The translations under genes and the position numbers were made by a program. From the NCBI RefSeq assembly GCF_014643515.1, contig NZ_BMJP01000005.1, positions 124,001 to 188,000 of the forward strand: a stretch of DNA of 64,000 nt. The letters are read 5' to 3'. The stretch comes from Sphingomonas prati. Lineage in GTDB: Bacteria > Pseudomonadota > Alphaproteobacteria > Sphingomonadales > Sphingomonadaceae. Positions within the stretch are counted from its first letter, which is position 1, and every line of letters starts with the position of its first letter. Positions 9,549 to 18,454 of this stretch are shown piece by piece. The notes beneath the pieces were generated by a model that saw only the letters and a program-made list of their open reading frames with translations, ran no database searches and had not been told where the DNA came from.

Positions 9549-10760
9549 TTACGCGTCGACGGGCGTCTGGCGGGGATGGATCGGCGCCATCCAGGCTTCC
9601 GCCGGCTCATCGAGCGAAACGTCGTCGGCCCGCTCGGTCAGCACGATGACCGTTTCGATCTCCGTCTCGATCTCGGTTTCCAGGACAAGCACCTCGGTCT
9701 CGTCGGACAGCAGCAGCAGCGCGGGCTCGGCCACCGGCTCCACCGTCTCGGCCGGCCGCTCGCCGCGTCGCTGCGCCAGCATCGCGCCCGCTAGCACGAC
9801 GCCGCCCATGGCCAGCAACCGAACCTTCGGATGCGTCTCCAGCCAGGTATAGGCGCTGAACCGCCGTGCCTTCGGCGTGAAGTCGCCGTTCATCCGGTCG
9901 CCGGCACAAGGCTCGTACAGGTTGCCCTGCTTCCCGCCCGGCCGCGGCACGTCGGTGCGCGACGCCGGTATGCCGGCCCTGGCGAGCATGAGATCCACCA
10001 TCCCCGGCATCGTCGCCTGCGCGCGCGCCATCATGCGGGCGGCACCACCGGCGAACAGGTCGCGCACCGGATGCTCTGCGGCATACAGGACGCAGTCGGC
10101 CACGACCTGCGGATCGTAGATCGGCGACGGGCCTTTCGGCTTCACGTCCATCTTCTTGCGCGAATTGTTGAAGAACGGCGTGTTGATCGTCGCCGGCTTG
10201 ACGCTGGTGACCGAGATCGGGACACCGTCCGCCATCAATTCGCGGCGCAGCGCATCCATCGCGCCCTCGACCGCATGCTTGGATGCGCTGTAGGCCGCGT
10301 GCAGCGGCAGCGAGACCATGCTCTCAACCGGGGAGATCGCGATAATCGCCCCGGCACCCGTCCGACGCAGCGCCGGCAGCGCGGACAGACAGCCATGGAT
10401 CTGCCCAAGGTAATTCACCTCCATCACGCGGAGATACTCTTCAGGCGTCGTGTCCCAGAACTTGGCATAGACCGACACCGCGGCGTCGTTGACCCATGTG
10501 TCGATGCGGCCGTAGCGCGCCTCTGCATACTTGGCGACGGCGGCGACGTCTTCCGGCAGGGTCGCGTCGCAGACCTGGTAGACGGCCTCGCCGCCCGCCG
10601 CCACGATCTCCTCGACAAGCGTGGACAAACCCTCCTCGCCGCGCGCGGCGACCACCAGCGCAGCTCCCTTCTTCGCAAAACGCAGCGCGCAGACGCGCCC
10701 GATGCCACTTGATGCGCCGATGATGACGACGACCTGTTCCCGGATCGGCTTGAGCTTCAT
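9549..10760 (-). CDS. SDR family oxidoreductase with C-terminal membrane/acidic tail
   Basis: Residues 1-260 are a short-chain dehydrogenase with the motif GASSGIG (15-21) and catalytic Tyr157 and Lys161 in YSASK. Such proteins usually end near residue 260-330. Here the chain runs to 403 residues. The tail has one hydrophobic segment (about 314-330) followed by an acidic, repetitive Glu/Thr/Ile stretch (about 353-370). The tail may anchor the enzyme to the inner membrane. It is followed on the same strand, after about 80 bases, by the YciE/YciF-like gene, which suggests a stress-related unit. The substrate is unknown. Confidence 0.85.
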   Translation of the reverse strand: MKLKPIREQVVVIIGASSGIGRVCALRFAKKGAALVVAARGEEGLSTLVEEIVAAGGEAVYQVCDATLPEDVAAVAKYAEARYGRIDTWVNDAAVSVYAKFWDTTPEEYLRVMEVNYLGQIHGCLSALPALRRTGAGAIIAISPVESMVSLPLHAAYSASKHAVEGAMDALRRELMADGVPISVTSVKPATINTPFFNNSRKKMDVKPKGPSPIYDPQVVADCVLYAAEHPVRDLFAGGAARMMARAQATMPGMVDLMLARAGIPASRTDVPRPGGKQGNLYEPCAGDRMNGDFTPKARRFSAYTWLETHPKVRLLAMGGVVLAGAMLAQRRGERPAETVEPVAEPALLLLSDETEVLVLETEIETEIETVIVLTERADDVSLDEPAEAWMAPIHPRQTPVDA

Positions 10761-11402
10761 GACGCTAACACCTTACTGTTATATGAAGACGAGCTTCTGC
10801 AATTGGCATTCGAGCGTTCGAACTTAGGACATGGTTCCGCCAAATATATTTAGGATAATCTAGGTTATCAATTTATTCGAATTATATAAAACGGCTTCTA
10901 CTAGATTTCTTATCATCGATTAATGTGAAATCGGAAAGGCTGCATCCGTGGCTACCCATTTCGGCGCACTAGTTTCGGCTCGATCCAGATACGCCAGCCT
11001 CGCAGCAAACCGATCATGCAAGGCCTTGCCCCTGCTCGCCGACACGCCGGCGTCGGTCCTCGGCCCTGTGAACCCCCGCCCATCCGCCACCACGGCAGCC
11101 CGCATCGGAAGCTGGCTAGCGTGCATTTTGTTGAGAAACGACACAGTATTAAAATCGATTAAGATCAGCCGGCGTGAACACGCTAGGTTTCAGGCGTACC
11201 GAAAATCTAGCTCAGGCGTCTCACTCTATGAAACTTCACGAGCATCAGCAGGCGGCGGCACGCGAAGACTTGGCGGCAGAACACGCGAGCTGCGACCCGA
11301 GCAGGTACCGCCACGCGGAACTCGCGCAACTTCACCGCCGACGAGCGAAAATGGCTTGGGCAAACGGTACGATAGTAACGTTTATTTAGGAAGGACTGCA
11401 CG
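10761..11402. other. long intergenic region with an AT-rich island
   Basis: This stretch separates the SDR gene (- strand) from the small acidic gene (+ strand). Bases of about 10835-10925 are much richer in A and T than anything nearby, with runs such as AATATATTTAGGATAAT. This could be a promoter zone or a trace of foreign DNA. The only coding candidate is a weak 53- to 71-codon ORF in the 3' half, listed separately. I see no RNA gene and no convincing terminator. Confidence 0.6.
11228..11389 (+). CDS. possible small hypothetical protein (53 aa)
   Basis: An ORF starting at the ATG at 11228 encodes a 53-residue polar peptide rich in Ala, His, Arg and Glu (AAAREDLAAEHAS, HAELAQLHRRRA), likely to be helical. 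No good ribosome-binding site is visible, and an upstream in-frame start at 11174 is also possible. It ends 13 bases before the next small gene. I do not recognise a family. Amino-acid composition and position are the only support. Confidence 0.3.
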   Translation: MKLHEHQQAAAREDLAAEHASCDPSRYRHAELAQLHRRRAKMAWANGTIVTFI

Positions 11403-11612
11403 ATGACGCACATCGAGAACGATCCGGATCCCGTCGCGAACGAACTTGACGAAATCCATGAACAAGCGACTCCCGGGGCGGTCGGCGAAACCAAGAAGAG
11501 CGACGCGCTGATCCCTGCCGCGGATCCGAAGGAACGCGGCGCGCCGCCGTCGATCGACGAGGGCGATCCGGCAACGACGGCTGATGCCAGCGGTACAAGC
11601 GAGACCGATTGA
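11403..11612 (+). CDS. small acidic, probably disordered hypothetical protein (69 aa)
   Basis: The ATG at 11403 is preceded by AGGAAGG at good spacing. The 69-residue product is very acidic, lacks hydrophobic stretches, and is rich in Asp, Glu, Pro, Ala and Thr, so it is probably unstructured. Small acidic proteins of this kind are common in sphingomonads, often in stress contexts, but no function can be assigned. It lies 139 bases upstream of pncB on the same strand. Confidence 0.5.
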   Translation: MTHIENDPDPVANELDEIHEQATPGAVGETKKSDALIPAADPKERGAPPSIDEGDPATTADASGTSETD

Positions 11613-11751
11613 TCGTCGACGCGGTGCCTGCCGAGTGAGACGGCAGCCCCCAACGCCTGCAATCTTGCAGTGTCCCGCTCAGACACTTCCGGGTCGATGC
11701 ATCTTGAGCGAAACTCCGCCAATAGAAGCATGAGCGGAGTCCCGGAACGTC

Positions 11752-13056
11752 ATGGCCGTCACTGATATTGCGACTCGCACCTATGACCACGGGTTCCGGC
11801 TTGACCCGATCGTCCGCAGCTTGCTCGACACCGACTTCTACAAGCTGCTGATGCTTCAGATGATCCGGCACCTTTACCCGGACGTCCAGGCGACCTTCGC
11901 GCTCATCAACCGCACGCAGACAGTGCATCTGGCCGACGACATCGACGAAGCGGAGTTGCGCGCGCAGCTGGATCACGCCCGCACGATCCGGTTCAGCAAG
12001 AAGGAGCTCATCTGGCTCGCGGGCAATAGCTTAGCCGGACAGGCACGGATCTTCAAGCCGGACTTTATTGCCTGGCTGGCCGATTTCCGGCTGCCCGACT
12101 ACCGGCTCGCCCGGGTCGACGGGCAGTTCGAGCTGCAGTTCGCCGGACCGTGGACGCACACCACGATGTGGGAAATCCCCGCGCTGACCATCATCAACGA
12201 ACTCCGCTCCCGCGCCGCGACGAAGGGGATGGGCCGCTTCGCGCTCGATGTTCTCTATGCCCGCGCCAAGGCGAAGCTATGGGACAAGGTCGAGCGGCTG
12301 CGCCTGCTGCCCGACCTCGTCATCTCGGACTTCGGCACGCGCCGGCGTCACGGTTTTCTATGGCAGCGCTGGTGCGTCGAGGCTTTGAAGGAGGGCTTGG
12401 GGCCGCGCTTCATCGGCACGTCGAACGTCCTGCTAGCGATGGACAATGACCTGGAGGCGATCGGCACCAACGCGCACGAACTGCCCATGGTGCTCGCCGC
12501 ACTGGCGGAGAGCGACGCAGACGTCGCGGCGGCGCCGTACCGTGTGCTCGACGATTGGCGACACCATTATGCCGGCAACCTGCTGATCGTGCTGCCCGAC
12601 GCGTTCGGCACCGCCTCGTTCCTCGAACGGGCGCCCGACTGGGTCGCGGACTGGACCGGTTTTCGCCCCGACAGCGCTCCGCCCATTGCCGGCGGCGAAC
12701 GGATCATTCGCTGGTGGCAGGCGCATGGCCGCGACCCGGCGGACAAGCTCCTGATCTTCTCCGACGGCATGGACCTAGACTCGATCGAGGCGACCTATCG
12801 CCACTTCGACGGGCGCGTCCGGATGAGCTTTGGCTGGGGGACCAACCTGACCAACGATTTCAGCGGCTGCGCGCCGGACGGTGCTATGGGACTGGAGCCC
12901 ATCTCGCTGGTCGCAAAGGTCGTGACCGCCAACGGCCGCCCCGCCGTCAAGCTCTCCGACAATCCCGACAAGGCGACCGGCCAACCTGCCGAAATCGCGC
13001 GCTACTTGCGCATCTTTGGCGAGGAAGGACGGTCGCCTCTGCCGGTGATCGTCTAG
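11752..13056 (+). CDS. pncB: nicotinate phosphoribosyltransferase
   Basis: This 434-residue enzyme converts nicotinate and PRPP to nicotinate mononucleotide, the entry step of NAD salvage by the Preiss-Handler route. The N-terminus [13 protein letters not shown] is diagnostic. His242 in GTNAHELPM is the residue that is phosphorylated in the family. FGTRRRH near 194-200 and FSDGMD with [10 protein letters not shown] further on bind the substrates. Length is typical. It appears monocistronic, with no other NAD genes nearby. Confidence 0.95.
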   Translation: MAVTDIATRTYDHGFRLDPIVRSLLDTDFYKLLMLQMIRHLYPDVQATFALINRTQTVHLADDIDEAELRAQLDHARTIRFSKKELIWLAGNSLAGQARIFKPDFIAWLADFRLPDYRLARVDGQFELQFAGPWTHTTMWEIPALTIINELRSRAATKGMGRFALDVLYARAKAKLWDKVERLRLLPDLVISDFGTRRRHGFLWQRWCVEALKEGLGPRFIGTSNVLLAMDNDLEAIGTNAHELPMVLAALAESDADVAAAPYRVLDDWRHHYAGNLLIVLPDAFGTASFLERAPDWVADWTGFRPDSAPPIAGGERIIRWWQAHGRDPADKLLIFSDGMDLDSIEATYRHFDGRVRMSFGWGTNLTNDFSGCAPDGAMGLEPISLVAKVVTANGRPAVKLSDNPDKATGQPAEIARYLRIFGEEGRSPLPVIV

Positions 13057-13163
13057 TCCGCCCCTGACCGCAGGAGCGAGAGAGCAACAACCGAACTGCC
13101 GTAAATCCCGAGATCGCAGCATGACCCACATCAAGCGCCGGATGTCGCGAATGGGTCACAAGG

Positions 13164-13180
13164 ATCGATCGATCGATCGG
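13164..13180. repeat. short GATC tandem tract
   Basis: Four tandem GATC units plus one base lie just upstream of the decayed MBL-fold gene. The tract is short and probably of little consequence, but it is a possible slippage site. Confidence 0.7.
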
Positions 13181-13201
13181 GGTGGGAGAGGGAAACGGCG
13201 T

Positions 13202-13676
13202 GTGCGCATCCATCACCTGAACTGTGGAACGGACTGTCCGCTCGGCGCGGAACCGGTGGCGTCCGCGGCAACTCGACGACGTCGGCGAATGGCGAACCTA
13301 CGGCGCCCGGGGTGAGCCCTGGTTCGGGTTCGATGTGGTGCGGGACCTCGACGGGCTTCCGCCGGAAATCCTGCTGGTACCGCTGCCCGGTCATACCTGG
13401 GGTCATGCCGGTGTCGCCATCCGCCGCAATGACGGCCGCTGGCTGCTCCATGCCGGCGACGCCTATTTTTACCGCGGCGAAATGCGCGAGGCTCGCCGCC
13501 GCTGCACCCCCGGACTACGTGCCTACCAACGCCTCATGCAGGTCGATGCCACAAGCCGCATGACGAACCAGGAACGGCTTCGCGCCCTATCGCGCGAACA
13601 CCGCGACGACCTCACCATCACCTGCACGCACGACCCCGTCGAACTGGAGCGTTGCCAAGCCGAGATGCCGCTCTGA
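13202..13676 (+). pseudogene. metallo-beta-lactamase-fold hydrolase, internal deletion and frameshift
   Basis: The typical start of this MBL-fold subgroup (VRIHHLNCGTDCPLG) is encoded in one frame from the GTG at 13202. The C-terminal half (RWRPRQLDDV, then LPGHTWGHAGVAI and LLHAGDAYFY) follows in another frame from about 13250 to the stop at 13676. Everything between is missing, which must include the HxHxDH zinc-binding motif of the family. Intact relatives are roughly 280 residues, so about 100 or more codons were lost. The ORF starting at the alternative GTG at 13224 is therefore a remnant, not a gene. Confidence 0.75.
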
Positions 13677-13994
13677 CGCTAACTGGGGTCGCTGGAGTTC
13701 ATCATCGAGCGCGACCTTTCTGCCGCAAATCTAGCGGACATTCGCGGGCCATGTATCTCGAAAACACTGTTTGTGAAGCGACAACCACCGGTATCGCGAT
13801 CCGCCCGAAGCGCGCACCAGGATGCCCTGATCCCTTCCAAATATATCGGCACGAGCCCCTTCACTTCAGGAGTTGTCGCAAGACGCGTCCGCGATCCCCG
13901 CGCTTTCGGCGTTCCAGCCCAGGCCGGAGACATGCCGACGAGCCATTCTTCGCTGTCGCAGCGTTATGTCGACGTGAGCAGACAGGAAGCAAGA
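13677..13994 (+). other. 318-base gap with no supported gene
   Basis: Between the MBL-fold remnant and the orphan molybdenum hydroxylase there is an open frame continuous with the downstream gene, but its residues do not resemble any known extension of that family. I see no clear terminator, promoter or RNA gene here. An in-frame ATG at 13932 with a close GGAGA is an alternative start of the downstream gene. Confidence 0.4.
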
Positions 13995-16190
13995 GTGACG
14001 ACAACATCGACATGGTCCGCGTCGCCTGCGGCGTCCGGCGTCCGGGCGCAGTCCGGTTCGGATATCGCCCGCGCCGGCCAGTCCCGCACCCGCATCGACG
14101 GGCCGCTCAAGGTCTGCGGACTGGCCGAGTATCCGGGCGACGTGACGCTGCCCGGCATTGTGCATGCGGCGCTCGCGGTCAGCGCCATCGCGCGCGGCCG
14201 AGTGACCTCGATCTATCGCGACGCGGCCGTGGCGATCCCCGGCGTGCTGCTGATCCTGACGCACGAGGATGTCGGCGACGCGATCGGCCCCGTCGGTCAC
14301 CTGATGGAGGGTGGCTGGGCCAACAGCAGCTGGCGGCCGCTCGCCTCGCCAGAAATCCGCTACGCCGGCCAGATCGTCGCGATGGTCGTCGCCGAAACGT
14401 CCGAGATCGCGGCGGCCGCGGCGGCGGCGCTGCGCGTCGGCTACGCGGGCCAGTCGCCGGTCGCCAGCCTGGCCGATCCGCGCTGCGAAACCGAGCGTCT
14501 CGCCGATGTCAGTCCCGAGCATCATGACCGCCGCAAGGGCGACCTGGACGCCGCGCTGGCGAAGGCGGCGGTGCGGATCGACGGCCGCTACACGACGCCG
14601 ATCCAGCATCACAACCCGATCGAACTGCCCAGCACGACGTGCAGCTGGGATGGCGACCGGCTGACCGTGTACGAACCGACCCGCTATCTCGTCGCCGCGC
14701 AGCATGGTCTGGCCTCGCAACTCGGCATCGCGCCCGACCGCGTCCGGATCATCTCCCGGTTCATCGGCGGTCATTTCGGCGGCAAGCTCGCGCTGTCGCA
14801 GCAGACCGCTATCTGCGCGCTCGCCGCCCGCCGGCTGGGCCGCCCCGTCCGGCTGGAGGTCAGCCGCCGCGACCAGTTCACCGTCGCGAACCACCGCACC
14901 GAAACCCGCCACCGCATCCGCCTTGCCGCGACCGCCGATGGCCATCTGCTCGGGGTCGGGCATGACGCCGCCACCATCAGTTCGCGGTTCGATAATTTCG
15001 CGATGGAGGGCACCGACGTCTCGACCGCACTCTACGCGGCGGACGCGGTCGCGGCCGAGGAGCGGCTCGGCCGCGTCGACCGGAACACGCCCGGTCCGAT
15101 GCGCGCCCCGCCCGAGGTCCCGTTCCTGTTCGCGATCGAAAGCGCCATGGACGAACTGGCCCACACGTTGAACATCGACCCGATCGAACTGCGCCGCCGC
15201 AACGACACGCTGGCCGATCCGGTCACCGGCAAACCGTTCACGACGCGCCCGCTGATGCGCTGCTTCGATGCGGCCGCCGCGGCGTTCGGCTGGTCCGATC
15301 GCGTGGCACAGCCGCGCGCCACGCTCCGCGACGGCTGGTGGATCGGTCACGGCTGCGCGGCGGCGGCGCGACCCGTCAAGATCGGCGCGGCGGCCATCCG
15401 CCTGGCGCAGGACGCGACCGGCGCGGTCCGCGTCGAGACCGCCCATCACGAGATCGGCAACGGCCTCTACACGCTGCTCGCCAGTATCGTGTCCGAACGG
15501 CTGAACGTGCCGCTCGATCGGGTGACGGTCGCGCTGGGGGACACGGCCCTGCCGCCCGCCGGCATCTCGGGCGGTTCCGCCACCACGACCAGCCTGGCGA
15601 ATGCGCTGGCGGAGGCCTGCGACGCGCTGCTCCGCAAGCCGGAAGGTGCGCGCGAGGTCCGGCTCGACTGGCTGCCCGCAGGCGCGAAGCCCAACGCGCT
15701 CGACGAACTGCGCGCTGGCCACATCAAGCTCATCACCGCCCCCGAGGACAAGCTCGCCTGGACGTTCGGCGCACATCTGGTCGAGGTCCGCGTGCATGCC
15801 GCGACGGGCGAGATCCGCGTGCCCCGCCACGTCGGCGCCTTTGCCGCCGGCCGCGTGCTGAACCCGATGGCGGCGCACAGCCAGTATATCGGCGGCATGG
15901 CCTGGGGGCTCGGCTCCGCGCTGCTGGAAAAGACGGAGCTGGACCCGCGCACCGGCGTCTACATGAACCGCGACCTCGGCGAATATCTGGTCCCGACATT
16001 CGCCGATATCGTCGGCCAGACGGTCATCATGGTCCCGGACGACGACCCCGCCGTGAACCCGGCGGGCATGAAGGGTCTGGGCGAAATCGGCATCATCGGC
16101 GTCGCGGCCGCCGTGGCCAACGCCGTCTTCAACGCGACCGGCGCGCGCATCCGCGATCTGCCGATCCGGCCGGAGACGGCGCTGGGCTGA
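13995..16190 (+). CDS. orphan xanthine dehydrogenase-family molybdopterin-binding subunit
   Basis: This 731-residue Mo-binding large subunit is distantly related to the PaoC-type gene at 5-7.3 kb. The catalytic Glu is in GLGEIG (about 697), the cofactor stretch GGHFGGKLA is present, and RIDGPLKVCG begins the N-terminal domain. The GTG at 13995 is chosen for its AGGAAG ribosome-binding site. ATG at 13932 is the alternative and would add 21 residues. No FeS or FAD subunit gene lies beside it, which is unusual because this subunit cannot pass electrons on alone. It has no Tat signal of its own. It may borrow the PaoA/PaoB partners or be the relic of a larger operon. Confidence 0.88.
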   Translation: MTTTSTWSASPAASGVRAQSGSDIARAGQSRTRIDGPLKVCGLAEYPGDVTLPGIVHAALAVSAIARGRVTSIYRDAAVAIPGVLLILTHEDVGDAIGPVGHLMEGGWANSSWRPLASPEIRYAGQIVAMVVAETSEIAAAAAAALRVGYAGQSPVASLADPRCETERLADVSPEHHDRRKGDLDAALAKAAVRIDGRYTTPIQHHNPIELPSTTCSWDGDRLTVYEPTRYLVAAQHGLASQLGIAPDRVRIISRFIGGHFGGKLALSQQTAICALAARRLGRPVRLEVSRRDQFTVANHRTETRHRIRLAATADGHLLGVGHDAATISSRFDNFAMEGTDVSTALYAADAVAAEERLGRVDRNTPGPMRAPPEVPFLFAIESAMDELAHTLNIDPIELRRRNDTLADPVTGKPFTTRPLMRCFDAAAAAFGWSDRVAQPRATLRDGWWIGHGCAAAARPVKIGAAAIRLAQDATGAVRVETAHHEIGNGLYTLLASIVSERLNVPLDRVTVALGDTALPPAGISGGSATTTSLANALAEACDALLRKPEGAREVRLDWLPAGAKPNALDELRAGHIKLITAPEDKLAWTFGAHLVEVRVHAATGEIRVPRHVGAFAAGRVLNPMAAHSQYIGGMAWGLGSALLEKTELDPRTGVYMNRDLGEYLVPTFADIVGQTVIMVPDDDPAVNPAGMKGLGEIGIIGVAAAVANAVFNATGARIRDLPIRPETALG

Positions 16191-16209
16191 CGCGCCCCGC
16201 CCCGCCGCG

Positions 16210-16509
16210 CTAGTAGAAGCGCGGGATCGGCCCGACCTGCGGCGTCTGGTCCGGAAGCGCGACCTCGACATCGTCGACGAAGCACCATCCCCAGCCCTCG
16301 GGCGGGTCGTAGCCCTCGATGATCGGATGCCGCGTCCCGTGAAAATGTGCGCGCGCGTGGCGATGCGGGGAATCGTCGCAGCATCCGACATGACCGCATT
16401 CACGGCACAGCCGCAGATGCACCCAGACGCTGCCGATCTTCAAACACTCCTCGCACCCTTTGGCGCTGGGCGTCACCGCCCGGATCGTCTTCATGTGCGT
16501 GCAGGTCAT
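16210..16509 (-). CDS. UBP-type zinc finger protein
   Basis: This 99-residue protein consists almost entirely of a ZnF-UBP domain. Cys3, Cys19, Cys22, Cys35, Cys38, Cys43 or Cys44, and His49, His51, His55, His57 and His61 supply the zinc ligands (CEEC, CREC, then HRHARAHFHGTRHP). In eukaryotes this fold binds ubiquitin C-termini. In bacteria its role is unknown, and it is often found next to a thioredoxin-reductase-like flavoprotein, as here. Its start overlaps the flavoprotein stop by 4 bases (ATGA), so the two are probably made together and may interact. Confidence 0.88.
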   Translation of the reverse strand: MTCTHMKTIRAVTPSAKGCEECLKIGSVWVHLRLCRECGHVGCCDDSPHRHARAHFHGTRHPIIEGYDPPEGWGWCFVDDVEVALPDQTPQVGPIPRFY

Positions 16510-18152
16510 GCGCGTGTCTCCCTGGCCAGTTGTTCGGCGAACATGCTGTGGATCTGCGCCACCACCGCCGCGCCCTCGCCCACCGCGGCGGCGACGCGCT
16601 TGGTCGACCCGGCCCGCACGTCACCGATCGCGAAGACACCCGCCCGGCTCGTTTCGAGCGGCAGCGAACCGCCGCCGGTCACGACGAACCCCTTGGCGTC
16701 CGTGTCGACGCAACCCTGCGCCCAGTCGGCATTGGGATCCGCCCCGATGAACAGGAACATGTGCCGCACCTCGCGCCGGGTCAGCGTCCCGTCGCGCCGG
16801 TCCCGGAACGTCGCCGCGGTCAGGCCGGTCTGGCGATCGCCCTCCAGCCCCGCGACCTCGCACCCGACATGGATTTCCACGTTCGGCAACGCCGCGATCC
16901 GGTCGATCAGGTAGCGCGACATGGTGGCCTCGAGTTCGCGCCGGACCACGAGATGCAGCTTGCGGACCTGCGGCGCGAGGAAGGCGACCGCCTGCCCCGC
17001 GGAATTGCCGCCACCGACCAGCACTACCTCCTCGCCGGCGCACAGCCGCGCCTCGATGGCGGACACCCAGTAGGAGATGCCCGCCCCCTCGAACTCGCTC
17101 AGCCTCGGCACGTCGGGCCGGCGGTATCGCGCGCCCGACGCGATCACCACGGCCCGCGCCTTCACGCGCCGCTCGTCGGCACACAGCAAAGTCGGCACCG
17201 ACCCGTCGCAATCCAGTCCCTCGACCGTCACCGGGATCGCGATCTCGGCCCCGAACTTCAGCGCCTGATTGAACGCCCGCCCCGCCAGCGCCTGACCGGA
17301 AATGCCGGTGGGGAAGCCAAGATAATTCTCGATCCGCGACGATGCACCCGCCTGCCCGCCCATCGCCCGGCCATCCAGCACGACGACTGACAATCCCTCG
17401 GATGCCGCATAGACCGCGGTCGCCAGGCCCGCGGGTCCCGCGCCGACGATCGCGACATCGAACAAACGCTCCGGATCGATGTCCGGCACGACACCCAGGC
17501 AGGCGGCAAGCTCCTCGACGCTCGGCCGCTTCAGCACCGGTCCCGCCGGACAAACCACCAGCGGCAGCTCCTCCGGCAACACGCCGGTCCGCTCCACCAG
17601 CTCCCTGCCCTCCTCGTCGGACCGCAGGTCGAGCACGCGGTTCGGCAACCCGCTGCGGCCGAGGAAATCCTGCAACCGCACCATGTCCGGGCTGCCCGGC
17701 GTGCCGATCAGGATCGTACCGGCCCCCCCCTCCTCGATCAGGCTGACGCGGCGCAGGATCAGCGCCCGCATCACGATTTCACCGACATCCGCCGATCCGA
17801 CCATCAGCGCGCGCAGATGCGCCGGATCAAGCGGCAGCGCGGTACAGCCGTCCGGCCCGGCCCGCCCCGCGGCGATCGACGGACGCCCGGCCAGCTGGTT
17901 GACCTCGCCCGAAAACTGGCCCGCCTGATGCACCGTGATCGTCGCCTCGCGGCTCAACCCGTCACGCCGCACGACCTCAATGCTGCCGTCCACCACCAGC
18001 CAGGCCGGCGCGCCATGGTCGCCGATTGCGTAGAGCGTCTCGCCCGGCGCGAAGCGTGTTTCCGGCCCGCTGGCAAAGCGCCGCGTGGTCTCCACCTGCG
18101 CCGGCGTCAGGACCGGAAAACGCTGGTGCTCACGCGTGTCGCTCATGCTCAT
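16506..18152 (-). CDS. FAD-dependent oxidoreductase with cyclic-nucleotide-binding domain
   Basis: This 548-residue protein has three parts. An N-terminal cyclic-nucleotide-binding-like domain (about 20-140) is followed by a short thioredoxin-fold-like segment (about 150-225), and then a thioredoxin-reductase-like domain with GAGPAGLA for FAD and VGGGNSAGQA for NAD(P)H. The usual redox cysteines are absent. The TrxR CxxC site is replaced by a region with no Cys pair, and the thioredoxin-fold segment has TPGSPD where a CxxC would be expected. It is translationally coupled to the UBP zinc-finger gene. The electron acceptor is unknown. Confidence 0.87.
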   Translation of the reverse strand: MSMSDTREHQRFPVLTPAQVETTRRFASGPETRFAPGETLYAIGDHGAPAWLVVDGSIEVVRRDGLSREATITVHQAGQFSGEVNQLAGRPSIAAGRAGPDGCTALPLDPAHLRALMVGSADVGEIVMRALILRRVSLIEEGGAGTILIGTPGSPDMVRLQDFLGRSGLPNRVLDLRSDEEGRELVERTGVLPEELPLVVCPAGPVLKRPSVEELAACLGVVPDIDPERLFDVAIVGAGPAGLATAVYAASEGLSVVVLDGRAMGGQAGASSRIENYLGFPTGISGQALAGRAFNQALKFGAEIAIPVTVEGLDCDGSVPTLLCADERRVKARAVVIASGARYRRPDVPRLSEFEGAGISYWVSAIEARLCAGEEVVLVGGGNSAGQAVAFLAPQVRKLHLVVRRELEATMSRYLIDRIAALPNVEIHVGCEVAGLEGDRQTGLTAATFRDRRDGTLTRREVRHMFLFIGADPNADWAQGCVDTDAKGFVVTGGGSLPLETSRAGVFAIGDVRAGSTKRVAAAVGEGAAVVAQIHSMFAEQLARETRA

Positions 18153-18454
18153 CCTGTCCTTCCTGTCAGCTCACGCTTCCCACCGTTCCAGACGACCGAA
18201 CCTCATTCCGTGTTTCGCATCGTCATAGCCAAGGACTTGGTGGACATTCTGACCGTTTAAACCCGGCCTATGATGTCCATTTATGACAGGGCGTAGGATT
18301 CTGTCGTGTCCGCCGCGACAGACGAGGCGAACCACGGCCCCAACGATCTGGCGGCGCACCTGACAACTCGAGAACCGGTGTCCCTGGAAACATCCTCACG
18401 GCTCACACTGGCGCAATTGGGAACGCAGGCTATGGCTCCTGAGCCGACCCGTTC
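18153..18454. other. 302-base gap, no gene seen
   Basis: This gap lies between the start of the flavoprotein gene and the 3' end of the permease gene, both on the - strand. It should contain the promoter of the flavoprotein/zinc-finger pair. I see no convincing ORF, terminator hairpin with a T-run, or repeat. Confidence 0.5.

Noticed and set aside
13164-13180. GATC tract as a regulatory or phase-variation element
   Set aside because: It is too short and lies beside a dead gene, so it is listed as a repeat only.
13866-16403. 845-codon open frame on the minus strand
   Set aside because: It is antisense to the orphan molybdenum hydroxylase, is rich in Arg/Ala/Gly, and has no recognisable domain. 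Long antisense frames are expected in such GC-rich coding DNA.
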